From Enteroscipio rubneri (GTDB lineage Bacteria > Actinomycetota > Coriobacteriia > Coriobacteriales > Eggerthellaceae): DNA of 64,000 nt. The stretch lies in NCBI RefSeq assembly GCF_002899715.1, contig NZ_PPEK01000001.1:558001-622000 (forward strand), in the 5' to 3' direction. The position numbers and the translations under genes were made by a program. This document shows, piece by piece, positions 37,129-45,936 of this stretch; position 1 is the stretch's first letter; the number at the start of each line of letters is the position of its first letter. A model generated the notes under the pieces. The model was given only the letters and a program-made list of their open reading frames with translations. It searched no databases and had not been told where the DNA came from.

Positions 37129-37728
37129 TCAGCGGCCCTTGACTTGGGATTTCTTCGGGGTAATCAGGTTCGAGACCGCCTTGTACACGATCAGCGTCAA
37201 TATGGCGTTCACGATGCCTTTTACCAGGTTGAACGGCAGGATGGCGGGCAATAGCATAGGGAGGATGACATCGACGCTGCCGTACCAGAACGCCACGCCG
37301 ATGGTGAGGTTCGACACCACGGCGCCTGCGGTTGCGGCCAGCACGCCCACAAGCAGGCCGATGATGCCGCTCTTGAACGTGCGTTTGCGCCGGTAGATGG
37401 CTGCTGCCGGCCACACGAAGCACAGGGTGGCAACGATGTTCATAAGCGAGCCCACCCATTCTCCAAGGATGAGTCCGTGGATGACGGCCGCAATGGCGCC
37501 CACGGCGATGCCGGCGCCCGGGCCAAACGCAAAGCCGCACACCATGGCCGGCATGAGCGAGGGATCGTAGGTGAGAAACGTCACGCCCGGGATGAGCGGA
37601 AGCTGGACGAACGACAGCAGCGCGGCGATTGCGCACATGAGGGCCATCGTTACCAGCTGCCGGGTGTCCCAGGCGTTCGTGTTCGAGAATTCGAGATCGT
37701 CCAGATCTTTTGGCGTGGTTGCGGACAT
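37129..37728 (-). CDS. ribU: Riboflavin ECF transporter S component RibU
   Basis: 199-residue membrane protein that binds the vitamin. Start at 37728 with GGAAGGTGG upstream; the frame is open further up but without homology. Helices include LVTMALMCAIAALLSFVQL, then YDPSLMPAMVCGFAFGPGAG and IHGLILGEWVGSLMNIVATL. GPxxGxxVGxxxxxIHxLI and ExVGxLMN are S-component hallmarks. An FMN riboswitch and terminator precede it, which fixes riboflavin as the probable substrate. It opens the ribU-ecfAA-ecfT operon. Confidence 0.9.
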   Translation of the reverse strand: MSATTPKDLDDLEFSNTNAWDTRQLVTMALMCAIAALLSFVQLPLIPGVTFLTYDPSLMPAMVCGFAFGPGAGIAVGAIAAVIHGLILGEWVGSLMNIVATLCFVWPAAAIYRRKRTFKSGIIGLLVGVLAATAGAVVSNLTIGVAFWYGSVDVILPMLLPAILPFNLVKGIVNAILTLIVYKAVSNLITPKKSQVKGR

Positions 37729-37783
37729 AGCGAGCCACCTTCCTTTCGCGAGACAACGATTGGTGCGGGTTCGCCTCTTGCCT

Positions 37784-37834
37784 CGCAAAAAGAAACGAGC
37801 CCGTACGAATTCCGCTCATTCCATACGGGCTCGT
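37784..37834 (-). terminator. Attenuator terminator downstream of the FMN riboswitch
   Basis: On the - strand ACGAGCCCGTA (37834-37824) and TACGGGCTCGT (37805-37795) form a perfect 11-bp stem followed by TTCTTTTTGC (37794-37784). It lies between the riboswitch and ribU, so FMN binding would favour this terminator and shut off the transporter. Confidence 0.88.
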
Positions 37835-37883
37835 GATTCGCCATGCATATGCGGCGCTGCGCGCCGTCGACGGCGAACTCTGC

Positions 37884-38046
37884 CTCTTCCATCCGGACTA
37901 TAACCGTTGGTCCCGGGATCTAACCGGAGTCAGCCTGCTCAGGCGCGCACCTCGCGCCGTTGCAGGGTCGCGGACTTTCGGCTCATGTGGCTGCACGCGC
38001 AGTCGGCCGTTCACCGCCAGTGAGGAATCACACCTCGCCCTGAAAC
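37884..38046 (-). ncRNA. FMN riboswitch (RFN element)
   Basis: Read on the - strand, the region carries the conserved RFN blocks in order: AGGGCGAGGTG, ATTCCTCACTGGCGGT, AAAGTCCGCGACC, GAGCAGGCTGACTCCGGTTAGA and ACGGTTATAGTCCGGATGG. These are the six-stem FMN aptamer hallmarks. It stands between a good promoter and an intrinsic terminator ahead of ribU-ecfAA-ecfT. Confidence 0.95.
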
Positions 38047-38063
38047 AGAATCCATCGCCCCGC

Positions 38064-38092
38064 ATTGTAACCATCTTGCATCCGTATGGCAA
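38064..38092 (-). promoter_or_regulatory. Promoter of the FMN-riboswitch operon
   Basis: On the - strand TTGCCA (38092-38087), a 17-bp spacer and TACAAT (38069-38064) give transcription from about 38057, just ahead of the aptamer. Confidence 0.7.
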
Positions 38093-38254
38093 CATCTGAA
38101 GCATTGGTCGGTGGCAAACGGCGTCTTCCGGATGCGGAGCACGTTGATCGGCGCCTGTGCTATGCGGGCGATTTCTCGACCTAGCCTCCGAGTTATGTGT
38201 CTGAGCTGCATTTAAGCCGTTCGCGGCTGGTTTCGGGTACAATGGCGAACCGCT

Positions 38255-39703
38255 ATGATCGAAATTCTTGAAACAATCGACGCTCTCGTCTGGGGTCCGG
38301 CCATGATCGCGCTCCTGTTGGGGTCGCATCTGTTCTTCACGTTCAAGACGGGGTTCATCCAGCGCAAGCTGCCCCGCGCCATCAAGCTGTCGCTGTCGAG
38401 CGACCCGGAAGGCAAAGGTGACATCAGCCACTTCGGCGCCCTCGCAACGGCGCTTGCGGCCACCATCGGCACCGGTTCCATCGTGGGCGTGGCCACAGCC
38501 ATCCTCGCGGGCGGCCCGGGCGCGGTGTTCTGGATGTGGATCACCGGCGTGTTCGGCATCGCCACAAAGTACGCCGAGGTGTACGCGGCCGTGAAGTACC
38601 GCGTGCGCGATCACAACGGAGCCATGCTCGGCGGCGCCATGTACATCTGGGAACGCGCGTTCAGGCGCAACGATCAAGGAGCGCGCGATCCCGGTCCTGA
38701 CGGGCGCACCCCCTGGTGGGCGAAGTTCGGCGCTGTGGCATTCGCCGCGTTCGCCGCCGTCGCCGCTATCGGCACCGGCTCGGCCGTGCAAGCCTCCGCC
38801 ATGTCCGGCATCATCACGTCCAATGCGGACGTTCCCGCATGGATCGTCGGCATCGTTATCGTGGTGCTCGTCTCGGCGGTCATCTTCGGCGGCGTACAGA
38901 CCATCTCGAAGGTGTGCGAGAAGCTCGTGCCGTTCATGGCTGTGGCTTACGCTGCGGGCTGCATCGTCATACTCGTGCTCAACGGGTCGCTGCTCGGTGA
39001 GGCGCTCGGCCTGATCTTGGAATGCGCCTTCACGCCCAAGGCCGCGTTCGGCGGCGCGGTGGGATCGGGCCTGATGATGGCGCTCCAGTTTGGTTGCGCG
39101 CGCGGCCTGTTCTCCAACGAGTCGGGCCTGGGGTCCGCCCCCATCGTGGCCTCGGCGGCCTCCACGCGCAACCCGGCGCAGCAGGCGCTCGTGGCGATGA
39201 CCGGCACGTTCTGGTCCACTGTGGTCATCTGCGCACTCACGGGCATCGTGCTCGTGTCCACGATGCTGGCGAACCCCGATATCGCATCGTCCATCATGGC
39301 GAACCCCACCGTCTATTCCGGCGCGATGCTGGCTAGCGAGGCGTTCGCGAAGATCCCCTACATCGGCACGCCCATCCTCGTGCTCGGCATGGTGGCGTTC
39401 TCGTACACCACCATCTTGGGCTGGTCGTACTACGGCAACCGCTGCATCACGTACCTGTTTGGCCGCTACGCCATCCGTCCGTACCAGGTGATCTACGTGG
39501 CCGTGGCGTTTCTCGGCGCCATCGGCGTGGGCGACATCGTGTGGACGATTTCGGACATTGGCAACGCGCTCATGGCCATACCCAACATCATCGTCGTGCT
39601 GCTGCTCTCCGGCATGATCGCCCGCGAGACGCGCCATTACGTGTACGACGGCCATCTCGACGAAGCCGACGACACGCCCATCCCGCAGCTAGAGAGCAAG
39701 TAG
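38255..39703 (+). CDS. AGCS sodium:alanine/glycine-type symporter (copy 1)
   Basis: 482-residue member of the alanine or glycine:cation symporter family (AlsT/AgcS). Characteristic segments are GPGAVFWMWITGVFGIATKY, ECAFTPKAAFGGAVGSGL, FGCARGLFSNESGLGSAPIV and ILGWSYYGNRC. About eleven helices. The exact amino acid is unknown. TACAAT at 38238-38243 lies only 12 bp before the ATG, and there is no ribosome site, so the message may be nearly leaderless. A second copy follows 300 bp downstream. Confidence 0.92.
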   Translation: MIEILETIDALVWGPAMIALLLGSHLFFTFKTGFIQRKLPRAIKLSLSSDPEGKGDISHFGALATALAATIGTGSIVGVATAILAGGPGAVFWMWITGVFGIATKYAEVYAAVKYRVRDHNGAMLGGAMYIWERAFRRNDQGARDPGPDGRTPWWAKFGAVAFAAFAAVAAIGTGSAVQASAMSGIITSNADVPAWIVGIVIVVLVSAVIFGGVQTISKVCEKLVPFMAVAYAAGCIVILVLNGSLLGEALGLILECAFTPKAAFGGAVGSGLMMALQFGCARGLFSNESGLGSAPIVASAASTRNPAQQALVAMTGTFWSTVVICALTGIVLVSTMLANPDIASSIMANPTVYSGAMLASEAFAKIPYIGTPILVLGMVAFSYTTILGWSYYGNRCITYLFGRYAIRPYQVIYVAVAFLGAIGVGDIVWTISDIGNALMAIPNIIVVLLLSGMIARETRHYVYDGHLDEADDTPIPQLESK

Positions 39704-40006
39704 CTTCCGTCGCACGCTTTCCGCTGCTTCGATACCGCTCCCGCTCCGCGCGGCCCGCAGCCGTTCGCTGAGAATTTCGCGTTTGTTAACGAACCGTAAG
39801 GTTTACCGTCGCTATAATCCGATTGCTTTAGCGTGCGAAAGTACCCGTTCCGAAAGGATTCGTTGCTCGGCGTCTGGCCTGGGTCGCATGGCTGTCGTAA
39901 GAGCGAGGATCTCCGTTTCGGCGCCGGTCCTTTCCCATGCTCGGTCGCGGCGGCGCGTGAGGCTTCGGCGCCATGCCGCATTGCCAAGGAGAGAGAGGAT
40001 ATCTGC
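39704..40006 (+). promoter_or_regulatory. Intergenic leader of the second AGCS gene
   Basis: TATAAT at 39813-39818 is a strong -10 without a good -35. It would give a leader of about 185 nt to the ATG at 40007. No known riboswitch motif is visible in it. No gene is supported in the gap. Confidence 0.4.
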
Positions 40007-41422
40007 ATGGACATTGTCCAGATGATCAACGACATCGACGCCTTCGTGTGGGGGCCGCCGATGATCGTGCTGCTGTTGGGATCGCATTTGTTCCTGACGT
40101 TTCGCACGCGGTTCATCCAGCGCAAGATCCCGACGGCCATCAAGCTATCGGTGACAAAGGATCCGGACGCGCCGGGGGACGTGAGCCAGTTCGGCGCGCT
40201 GACCACGGCTTTGTCGGCAACCATCGGAACGGGCAACATCGTGGGCGTGGGCACGGCCATTCTGGCCGGCGGCCCGGGCGCCGTGCTGTGGATGTGGCTC
40301 ACCGGCGTGTTCGGCATCGCCACGAAGTACTCCGAGACGTTTGCCGCGGTGAAGTACCGCGTGAAGGACCATGAAGGCAAGATGCTCGGCGGCGCTATGT
40401 ACGCCTGGAAGCGCGCGTTCACCAAGAACGGCAAAACGCCCTGGTGGGCGATGCTCGGCGCAGGCGCGTTCGCGCTGTTCGCCGCCATCGCATCCTTCGG
40501 CATCGGTTCGGCTGTGCAGTCCAGCTCCATGACCGGCATCATCACCTCGAACTTTCCCGGCATCCCCACCTGGGGTATCGGGCTCGCCATCGTCATCATG
40601 GTGTCGCTCGTCATCTTCGGCGGCATCAAGTCCATTTCGAAGGTGTGCGAGAAGCTCGTGCCGTTCATGGCCATCGCCTATGCGTGGGGCTGCATCATGA
40701 TCATCGGCATCAACTGGGAGTACATCTGGCCCGCCATCTGCCTCATCTGCGAATGCGCCTTCACGCCCAAGGCCGCGTTCGGCGGCGCGGTGGGATCGGG
40801 CCTGATGATGGCGCTCCAGTTTGGTTGCGCGCGCGGCCTGTTCTCCAACGAGTCGGGCCTGGGGTCCGCCCCCATCGTGGCCTCGGCGGCCTCCACGCGC
40901 AACCCTGCACGACAGGCGCTCGTTTCTATGACCGGTACGTTTTGGGACACGGTCATCATCTGCGCACTCACGGGCATCGTGCTCGTGTCCACGATGCTGG
41001 CGAACCCTGGCATCATGGAGGGCGGCCAAATCGCGGCAGGCGCCGACCTGACGAGCGCGGCGTTCGCGTCCATCCCCTATATCGGGACGCCGATCCTGGT
41101 CATCGGCATGATCCTGTTCGCATATTCCACTATCCTGGGTTGGTCGTATTACGGCAACCGCTGCGTCACGTATCTGCTGGGCAAGCATGCGATCCGCCCC
41201 TACCAGGTGCTGTATGTGCTCATCGCGTTTCTGGGCGCCATCGGCGTGGGCGATTTCGTGTGGACCATATCCGACATTACGAACGCTCTTATGGCAGTGC
41301 CGAACATCATCGTCGTGCTGCTGCTCTCCGGTATGATCGCCCGCGAGACGAAGCACTACGTATGGGAGAAGAATCTGGAAGAAACCGACGAGACACCCAT
41401 ACCCGTCATCGAGAGCAAGTAG
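40007..41422 (+). CDS. AGCS sodium:alanine/glycine-type symporter (copy 2)
   Basis: 471 residues from the ATG at 40007 (AAGGAGAGAGAGG upstream; the open frame extends further up without homology). Same plan as copy 1: MDIVQMINDIDAFVWGPPMI, then the GPGAVLWMWLTGVFGIATKY and FSNESGLGSAPIV blocks. The two proteins are very similar except near residues 120-130 and around the TMLANP segment. A 155-bp block (40751-40905) is identical to 39020-39174 in copy 1. The pair arose by tandem duplication with later gene conversion; whether the substrates differ cannot be said. Confidence 0.92.
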   Translation: MDIVQMINDIDAFVWGPPMIVLLLGSHLFLTFRTRFIQRKIPTAIKLSVTKDPDAPGDVSQFGALTTALSATIGTGNIVGVGTAILAGGPGAVLWMWLTGVFGIATKYSETFAAVKYRVKDHEGKMLGGAMYAWKRAFTKNGKTPWWAMLGAGAFALFAAIASFGIGSAVQSSSMTGIITSNFPGIPTWGIGLAIVIMVSLVIFGGIKSISKVCEKLVPFMAIAYAWGCIMIIGINWEYIWPAICLICECAFTPKAAFGGAVGSGLMMALQFGCARGLFSNESGLGSAPIVASAASTRNPARQALVSMTGTFWDTVIICALTGIVLVSTMLANPGIMEGGQIAAGADLTSAAFASIPYIGTPILVIGMILFAYSTILGWSYYGNRCVTYLLGKHAIRPYQVLYVLIAFLGAIGVGDFVWTISDITNALMAVPNIIVVLLLSGMIARETKHYVWEKNLEETDETPIPVIESK

Positions 41423-41477
41423 CGCTTCAGGAGAAACCTGCCGATCGGGAGCCCCGATCCAAAGAAAAAGGCCGTTC

Positions 41478-41505
41478 GCAGCCCCGGATTGAATACCGGG
41501 GCTGC
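41478..41505. terminator. Hairpin after the AGCS pair
   Basis: GCAGCCCCGG (41478-41487) and CCGGGGCTGC (41496-41505) form a perfect 10-bp stem with an 8-nt loop. An A-rich run precedes it on the + strand. It ends the AGCS transcript unit or blocks antisense reading. Confidence 0.6.
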
Positions 41506-41513
41506 GCCCGTTC

Positions 41514-41793
41514 TGCAATGCCCTCGAACTTGCATCGCGTCGTTGGGAGCGGGCGGGCAGCAATCCGAAATGCTCTCGAAATGCAAAGTCCTTGAGGTTC
41601 GCATCCTCCTCCTGCCGAGGAGGCCCCGAAAATGCAGTGTCCTCGAGTTTCGCGCTGCCATGACGGCGATTTCGGAGATCCTTCTCCGAAAGGCACAATA
41701 CGACCTGAGGGTTTCTCAACGAGCGCTCTGAGCGATCCGGTTGAAAAGCGCTTTTTCCCGTATCGGAAGGGCGCAGAACTCGAGGACAATGCA
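41514..41793. repeat. Cluster of ~22-bp dispersed repeats
   Basis: The motif TGCA(N)TGTCCTCGAGTTTCGC occurs in degenerate form three times directly (41514-41536, 41582-41605, 41633-41655) and once inverted (41771-41793). A fifth weak copy is possible near 41694-41716. A small hairpin (CTCCTC...GAGGAG) lies between copies 2 and 3. The 451-bp gap 41423-41873 contains no gene I can support. Confidence 0.65.
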
Positions 41794-41873
41794 AAAACGC
41801 CGATTTCGGCTGCACGGGCCGGCGTTGCTTTCTGGATGCGGCCGCGTCGGCCGCCTTCGCGTTTTGAGGTATC

Positions 41874-43253
41874 ATGGCGGGCATGGAGAAACTGGCTATT
41901 ATAGGAGGCGGCGCGGCTGGGCTCGCGGCTGCTGTCGCGGCGGCACGCGAGGCGCGCAATCGAGGCGCGGATGCGGAAGTCGTCGTGTTCGAGCGCGACG
42001 ATCGCGTGGGGCGCTCGATTCTGGCTACGGGAAACGGGCGCTGCAACTTCTCGAACGCGCAGGTGGACGCGGGCCTCTACCGCAATGCGGCGTTCGTTGG
42101 CGATGCGCTGCTCGCCCTAACGCGCCAACAGAGGCGCGGGGGCGATTCCGTGTGTGCCTTCTTCAAGGAGCTGGGTCTTGTGTGGCGCGAGGAATCCGAA
42201 GGGCGTCTTTATCCATTTGCGAACAAGGCCTCGAGCGTGCTCGACGTGCTGCGCACGGCCGCGACTGCCTCGGGCGTGCGCGAGGCGTGCGGACGCCGCG
42301 CGATACGCGTCGACGCGCCCGGATATGCGGGAGGGCGTTTCCATATACGTTTCGAGGACGGGGCGGTGGAACACGCCGCCGCGGTGATCGTCGCAGTCGG
42401 AGGACGGGCGCTCGCAAGCCTCGAGTTGCCGGATAGTCTTCCCGTGACGAAGCCATCGCCCGTGCTGGGCGCGCTGCGCACGAAGCCTGCGCCGCCGCGC
42501 GATTTGGACGGCGTGCGCGTGCGGTGCGGATTATGGCTTGTGGGGGATCGAGCCGCGGATATGCGGGCGGGTGCGTCGGACGCTGATGCCGCAGGCGAGG
42601 CTCGCCGTGCTGAACGCCTGTGGTCGCGGGAGCATGGAATGCGAGATGGCTCGCCCGCCGCTGTGCCCGGTGGCGGGCGCGTAAAGGCGCACGAGCGGGG
42701 TGAGCTGCAAGTGCGACCCTACGGCGTGTCGGGCGTCGCCGTGTTCAACCTTTCTCGGTTCGCGCATCCAGGCGATCGCCTGCTGGTCGATTTCGTGCCG
42801 GACCTGCCGTGGCAGCAGGTCGACCAGGTTCTGTTCTCGCGGCGCAAGGCTCTGCTGGGCGCGATCGGCACCGTCGATTGCGAGGGCATGCTTCGCGGCC
42901 TGCTGCTTCCTCCGCTGGCGCGCGCCGTGCTGTGCCGGGCGGGCTTGAAACCGGAGAAGCCTTTCGAGAAAGCGGACGTGCCTGCGTTGGGCGCGGCGTT
43001 GAAGGCGCTGCCGTTCGCGCTTGACGGCGTGGCGGAACCGGCCCGGTGCCAGGTGGCGCGAGGCGGCCTTGGCGTGGACTCGTTCGATTCGCGCACGATG
43101 GGTGCGCGCGACGTGCCCGGGTTGTTCGCGATCGGCGAGGCGCTCGACGTAGACGCGCCCTGCGGCGGCTACAACCTGCATTGGGCCTGGGCGAGCGGCA
43201 TTCTGGCGGGTCGCGCGGCCGTACGTTCGGTGGAAGGAGGCCGGTGTGCTTGA
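41874..43253 (+). CDS. HI0933/YhiN-type FAD flavoprotein
   Basis: 459 residues. The FAD-binding N-terminus LAIIGGGAAGLAAAVAAA and the hallmark SILATGNGRCNFSNAQ identify the HI0933-like family (which includes BaiN). ESEGRLYPFANKASSVLDVL and the end GGYNLHWAWASGILAGRAAV also fit. The reaction is unproven for most members. Start at 41874 with GAGGT 5 nt upstream; an alternative is the ATG at 41883. The last 8 bases overlap the next FAD gene, so both are probably made together. Confidence 0.88.
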   Translation: MAGMEKLAIIGGGAAGLAAAVAAAREARNRGADAEVVVFERDDRVGRSILATGNGRCNFSNAQVDAGLYRNAAFVGDALLALTRQQRRGGDSVCAFFKELGLVWREESEGRLYPFANKASSVLDVLRTAATASGVREACGRRAIRVDAPGYAGGRFHIRFEDGAVEHAAAVIVAVGGRALASLELPDSLPVTKPSPVLGALRTKPAPPRDLDGVRVRCGLWLVGDRAADMRAGASDADAAGEARRAERLWSREHGMRDGSPAAVPGGGRVKAHERGELQVRPYGVSGVAVFNLSRFAHPGDRLLVDFVPDLPWQQVDQVLFSRRKALLGAIGTVDCEGMLRGLLLPPLARAVLCRAGLKPEKPFEKADVPALGAALKALPFALDGVAEPARCQVARGGLGVDSFDSRTMGARDVPGLFAIGEALDVDAPCGGYNLHWAWASGILAGRAAVRSVEGGRCA

Positions 43254-44928
43254 GGTGGCGAACGTCAAGCTGCCGCTCGATGCAGGGCTTCCGGGTGCGC
43301 GCGCCGTGGCGCTCGTGCGAGCTGCAGCGGCTGCCGCGCTTGGCGTGGCGGAGTGCGACGTGCGCTTGGTGCGCGTGCTCAAGCGCAGCGTCGATGCGCG
43401 CAGGAAGCGCGACGTGCACTTCGCGGCCACCCTCGGTGTGGAGCTGGCGAGCGTCGAGGACGAGGAGCGGGCGCTTGCTGCAGCCTCGAACTCGCAGGTC
43501 AAGTTCCACATGCCGTACGAGCCGCTCCCGGTGCCCGCGCTTGGCGACGCACTTGCGGCCTCCGGCGAGCCGCGACCTGTCGTGGTGGGCACGGGGCCGG
43601 CGGGTCTGTTTTGTGCGCTCTTCCTGGCGCGTGCCGGGCTGCGTCCCATCGTGGTGGAGCGCGGCGGCGACGTGGACGAGCGCTTGGCGGCTGTGGCTGC
43701 GTTCGACGCAGGCGCCGACCTCGATCCGCAGACGAACATCCAGTTCGGCGAAGGCGGGGCGGGGACGTTCTCGGACGGAAAGCTGACCACGAACATAAAG
43801 AATAAAAATGCGCGCCACGTGCTGCGCTGGTTCGTGGACGCCGGCGCGCCCGAGGAGATCCTCTGGCAGGCGAAGCCCCATATCGGCACCGACCTGCTCG
43901 TGGACATCGTGCGCACGTTGCGCCGCCAGATCGAGGAGGCGGGCGGCGAGGTGCGCTTCCGCACGCAGCTCGTCGGACTCCGCTTCGATGAGGGTGCGCT
44001 TGCCTCCATCGGGATACGCGACGGGCGTACGGGTGCGCTCGGCGAGCTGGCGGCGCGACGCGTTGTGCTGGCGTGCGGCCACTCGGCGCGCGACACCTTC
44101 GAGGCGGTGTACGAGGCCGGCGTGGTCATGGAGCAGAAGCCCTTTTCGGTGGGCGTGCGCATCGAGCACGCCCAGCAAGCGGTGAACCGAGCTCAGTACG
44201 GCGACCAGGCCAGCCACCCGGCGCTCGACGCGGCCGATTACAAGCTGTCCGTGCACCTGCCAAGCGGGCGCAGCGCGTACACGTTCTGCATGTGCCCTGG
44301 CGGCGAGGTGGTGTGCGCCGCCAGCGAAGAGAGCGGCGTCGTGGTGAACGGTATGAGCCGTTGGGCGCGCGACGGCGAGAACGCGAACAGCGCGCTGCTT
44401 GTGGGCGTAGGCCCCGAGGACTTCGAGGACGACCACCCGTTGGCCGGCATTAAACTGCAGCGGCGAATGGAGCGCGCAGCGTACGATGCGGCGCTTGCGG
44501 CGGGCGGCACGGCCTTTCAGGCGCCAGCGCAGACCGTGGGGGATTTCCTTGCCGGGCGCGCGGGCAGCGCCAGCGCGACGGTGCGGTCGACGTACGCGCG
44601 CGGCGTGGCCTGGTGCGACCTGCGAACGTGCCTGCCCGGCTTCGTGGCCGACGCCATAGCCGAGGCGCTTCCTCTGCTCGATCGCAGGCTGCACGGGTTC
44701 GCGGATGCGGACGCGGTGATGACCGGCGTCGAAACGCGCAGCTCGAGTCCCGTGCGCATCGTGCGCGACGATGCGCTGCAGGCACGCGTATCGGGCGCCC
44801 CGGCCGGCGCCTCGGAAAGCGGCCTGTATCCCTGCGGCGAGGGGGCGGGCTACGCAGGCGGCATCATGAGCGCCGCCTGCGACGGCCTCCGCGTCGCGCA
44901 AGCGGTGGCCCGCTCATACGAGGGATAA
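43246..44928 (+). CDS. FAD-dependent dehydrogenase (COG2509 type)
   Basis: 560 residues starting at a GTG (43246) with GGAGG six nt upstream. The N-terminal 100 residues form a small RNA-binding-like alpha/beta lobe (LVRVLKRSVDARRKRDVHF). Then come VVVGTGPAGLFCALFLARAG for FAD, QTNIQFGEGGAGTFSDGKLT, CGHSARDTFEAVYEAGV and GLYPCGEGAGYAGGIMSAA, all hallmarks of this conserved uncharacterised flavoprotein family. Overlaps the HI0933-like gene by 8 bp. Confidence 0.88.
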   Translation: MLEVANVKLPLDAGLPGARAVALVRAAAAAALGVAECDVRLVRVLKRSVDARRKRDVHFAATLGVELASVEDEERALAAASNSQVKFHMPYEPLPVPALGDALAASGEPRPVVVGTGPAGLFCALFLARAGLRPIVVERGGDVDERLAAVAAFDAGADLDPQTNIQFGEGGAGTFSDGKLTTNIKNKNARHVLRWFVDAGAPEEILWQAKPHIGTDLLVDIVRTLRRQIEEAGGEVRFRTQLVGLRFDEGALASIGIRDGRTGALGELAARRVVLACGHSARDTFEAVYEAGVVMEQKPFSVGVRIEHAQQAVNRAQYGDQASHPALDAADYKLSVHLPSGRSAYTFCMCPGGEVVCAASEESGVVVNGMSRWARDGENANSALLVGVGPEDFEDDHPLAGIKLQRRMERAAYDAALAAGGTAFQAPAQTVGDFLAGRAGSASATVRSTYARGVAWCDLRTCLPGFVADAIAEALPLLDRRLHGFADADAVMTGVETRSSSPVRIVRDDALQARVSGAPAGASESGLYPCGEGAGYAGGIMSAACDGLRVAQAVARSYEG

Positions 44929-45013
44929 GCGCGCGACTCGCCCTGCAACGATCCGCTGTGTCGCAACTCGCAGGGCTCCTTGTCGCTTTCGCGCCGACAA
45001 CGACGGAAGATGC

Positions 45014-45538
45014 TCAGAACTCGATCCCTCGTCGGGCGACGACGCCGTCGTTGAAGTAGTGCTTCACCGCGCGCATCTCGGTGACGAGGTCGGCCGCAGC
45101 CAGTACTTCTTCGCCGGCTCCGCGCCCGGTGAGCACGAGCTCAACGTTTTCGGGCCGCTCGCGCACGAGCTCGAGGAGCGCGCCCGGCTCGAAGTAATCG
45201 AGCGAGTCGGCAACGTTCGCCTCGTCGAGCACCATCACGTCGCATCTTCCGTCGAAGAGCACGGCGCGGGCTCGGTCGAGGCCTGCCCGAGCCGCCCGGG
45301 CATCGGCGGCCGGATCGATGGCGGACAGCTCGCTTCCCGTGCCGAACTGCTCGACCGTTATGCGATCGCCCAGCAGATGCAGCGCTTCGAGTTCTCCGGT
45401 ATCCCCGTTCTTCATGAACTGGCCGAAAAATACGCGCAGGCCCGCGCCCGCCGCGCGCACGGACAGGCCGACGGCTGCTGTGGTCTTGCCCTTGCCGTCG
45501 CCCGTGTAGACGTGGACGTATCCGTGATCCATGATCAT
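45014..45538 (-). CDS. cobO: Cob(I)yrinic acid a,c-diamide adenosyltransferase
   Basis: Adds the 5'-deoxyadenosyl group to cob(I)alamin-type corrinoids (CobO/BtuR/CobA type). 174 residues; P-loop GDGKGKTT at 13-20, then FGQFMKNGDTGELEAL and DVMVLDEANVADSLDY for the metal/ATP site, and VLTGRGAGEEVLAAADLVTE near the end. The start overlaps the stop of the alkyltransferase-like gene (ATGA). It stands about 700 bp from the cobalamin-riboswitch transporter operon, read the other way. Confidence 0.93.
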   Translation of the reverse strand: MIMDHGYVHVYTGDGKGKTTAAVGLSVRAAGAGLRVFFGQFMKNGDTGELEALHLLGDRITVEQFGTGSELSAIDPAADARAARAGLDRARAVLFDGRCDVMVLDEANVADSLDYFEPGALLELVRERPENVELVLTGRGAGEEVLAAADLVTEMRAVKHYFNDGVVARRGIEF

Positions 45539-45936
45539 GCTCCCAGCTCGGCATCCCAGTCGAAATTGGGTGGGGGAGCGGTGGGTTTGCCGGCGCCGTC
45601 CGCGTCGCCGGCCAGCCGGCCGTCCCATTGGCACGCCTCCATGTTGACGCGGCCTTCGTCGACGAACGAGACGCCTTCGGCCTCCAGCATCCGACGCTGT
45701 TCGTCGGGACCGCCGAATGCGAAAGACGTGCACAAGCTTCCATCCTTGAACACGACGCGGTGGCAGGGAATGCGGTCGTGATCGGCACCGGGCTCGGGGT
45801 TCGCCCGTAGCGCGAACCCCACGTAGCGGGCTGATCTTGGTGCACCGATAAGTCTTCCCACTTGGCCATACGTTGCAACTTTGCCGTGCGGAACCTGATG
45901 CACCACTTCGAATACCCGCTGAGAAAAATCTCCCAT
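45535..45936 (-). CDS. MGMT-family alkyltransferase-like protein
   Basis: 133 residues, equal to the DNA-binding domain of O6-alkylguanine-DNA alkyltransferases. VVHQVPHGKVATYGQVGRLI is the helix-turn-helix start, SARYVGFALRANP follows, and RIPCHRVV holds the acceptor Cys58. Alkyltransferase-like proteins that only bind lesions have Trp here, so this copy may still transfer alkyl groups, although the N-terminal domain is missing. A Pro/Ala-rich tail follows. Its stop overlaps the cobO start. Confidence 0.82.
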   Translation of the reverse strand: MGDFSQRVFEVVHQVPHGKVATYGQVGRLIGAPRSARYVGFALRANPEPGADHDRIPCHRVVFKDGSLCTSFAFGGPDEQRRMLEAEGVSFVDEGRVNMEACQWDGRLAGDADGAGKPTAPPPNFDWDAELGA

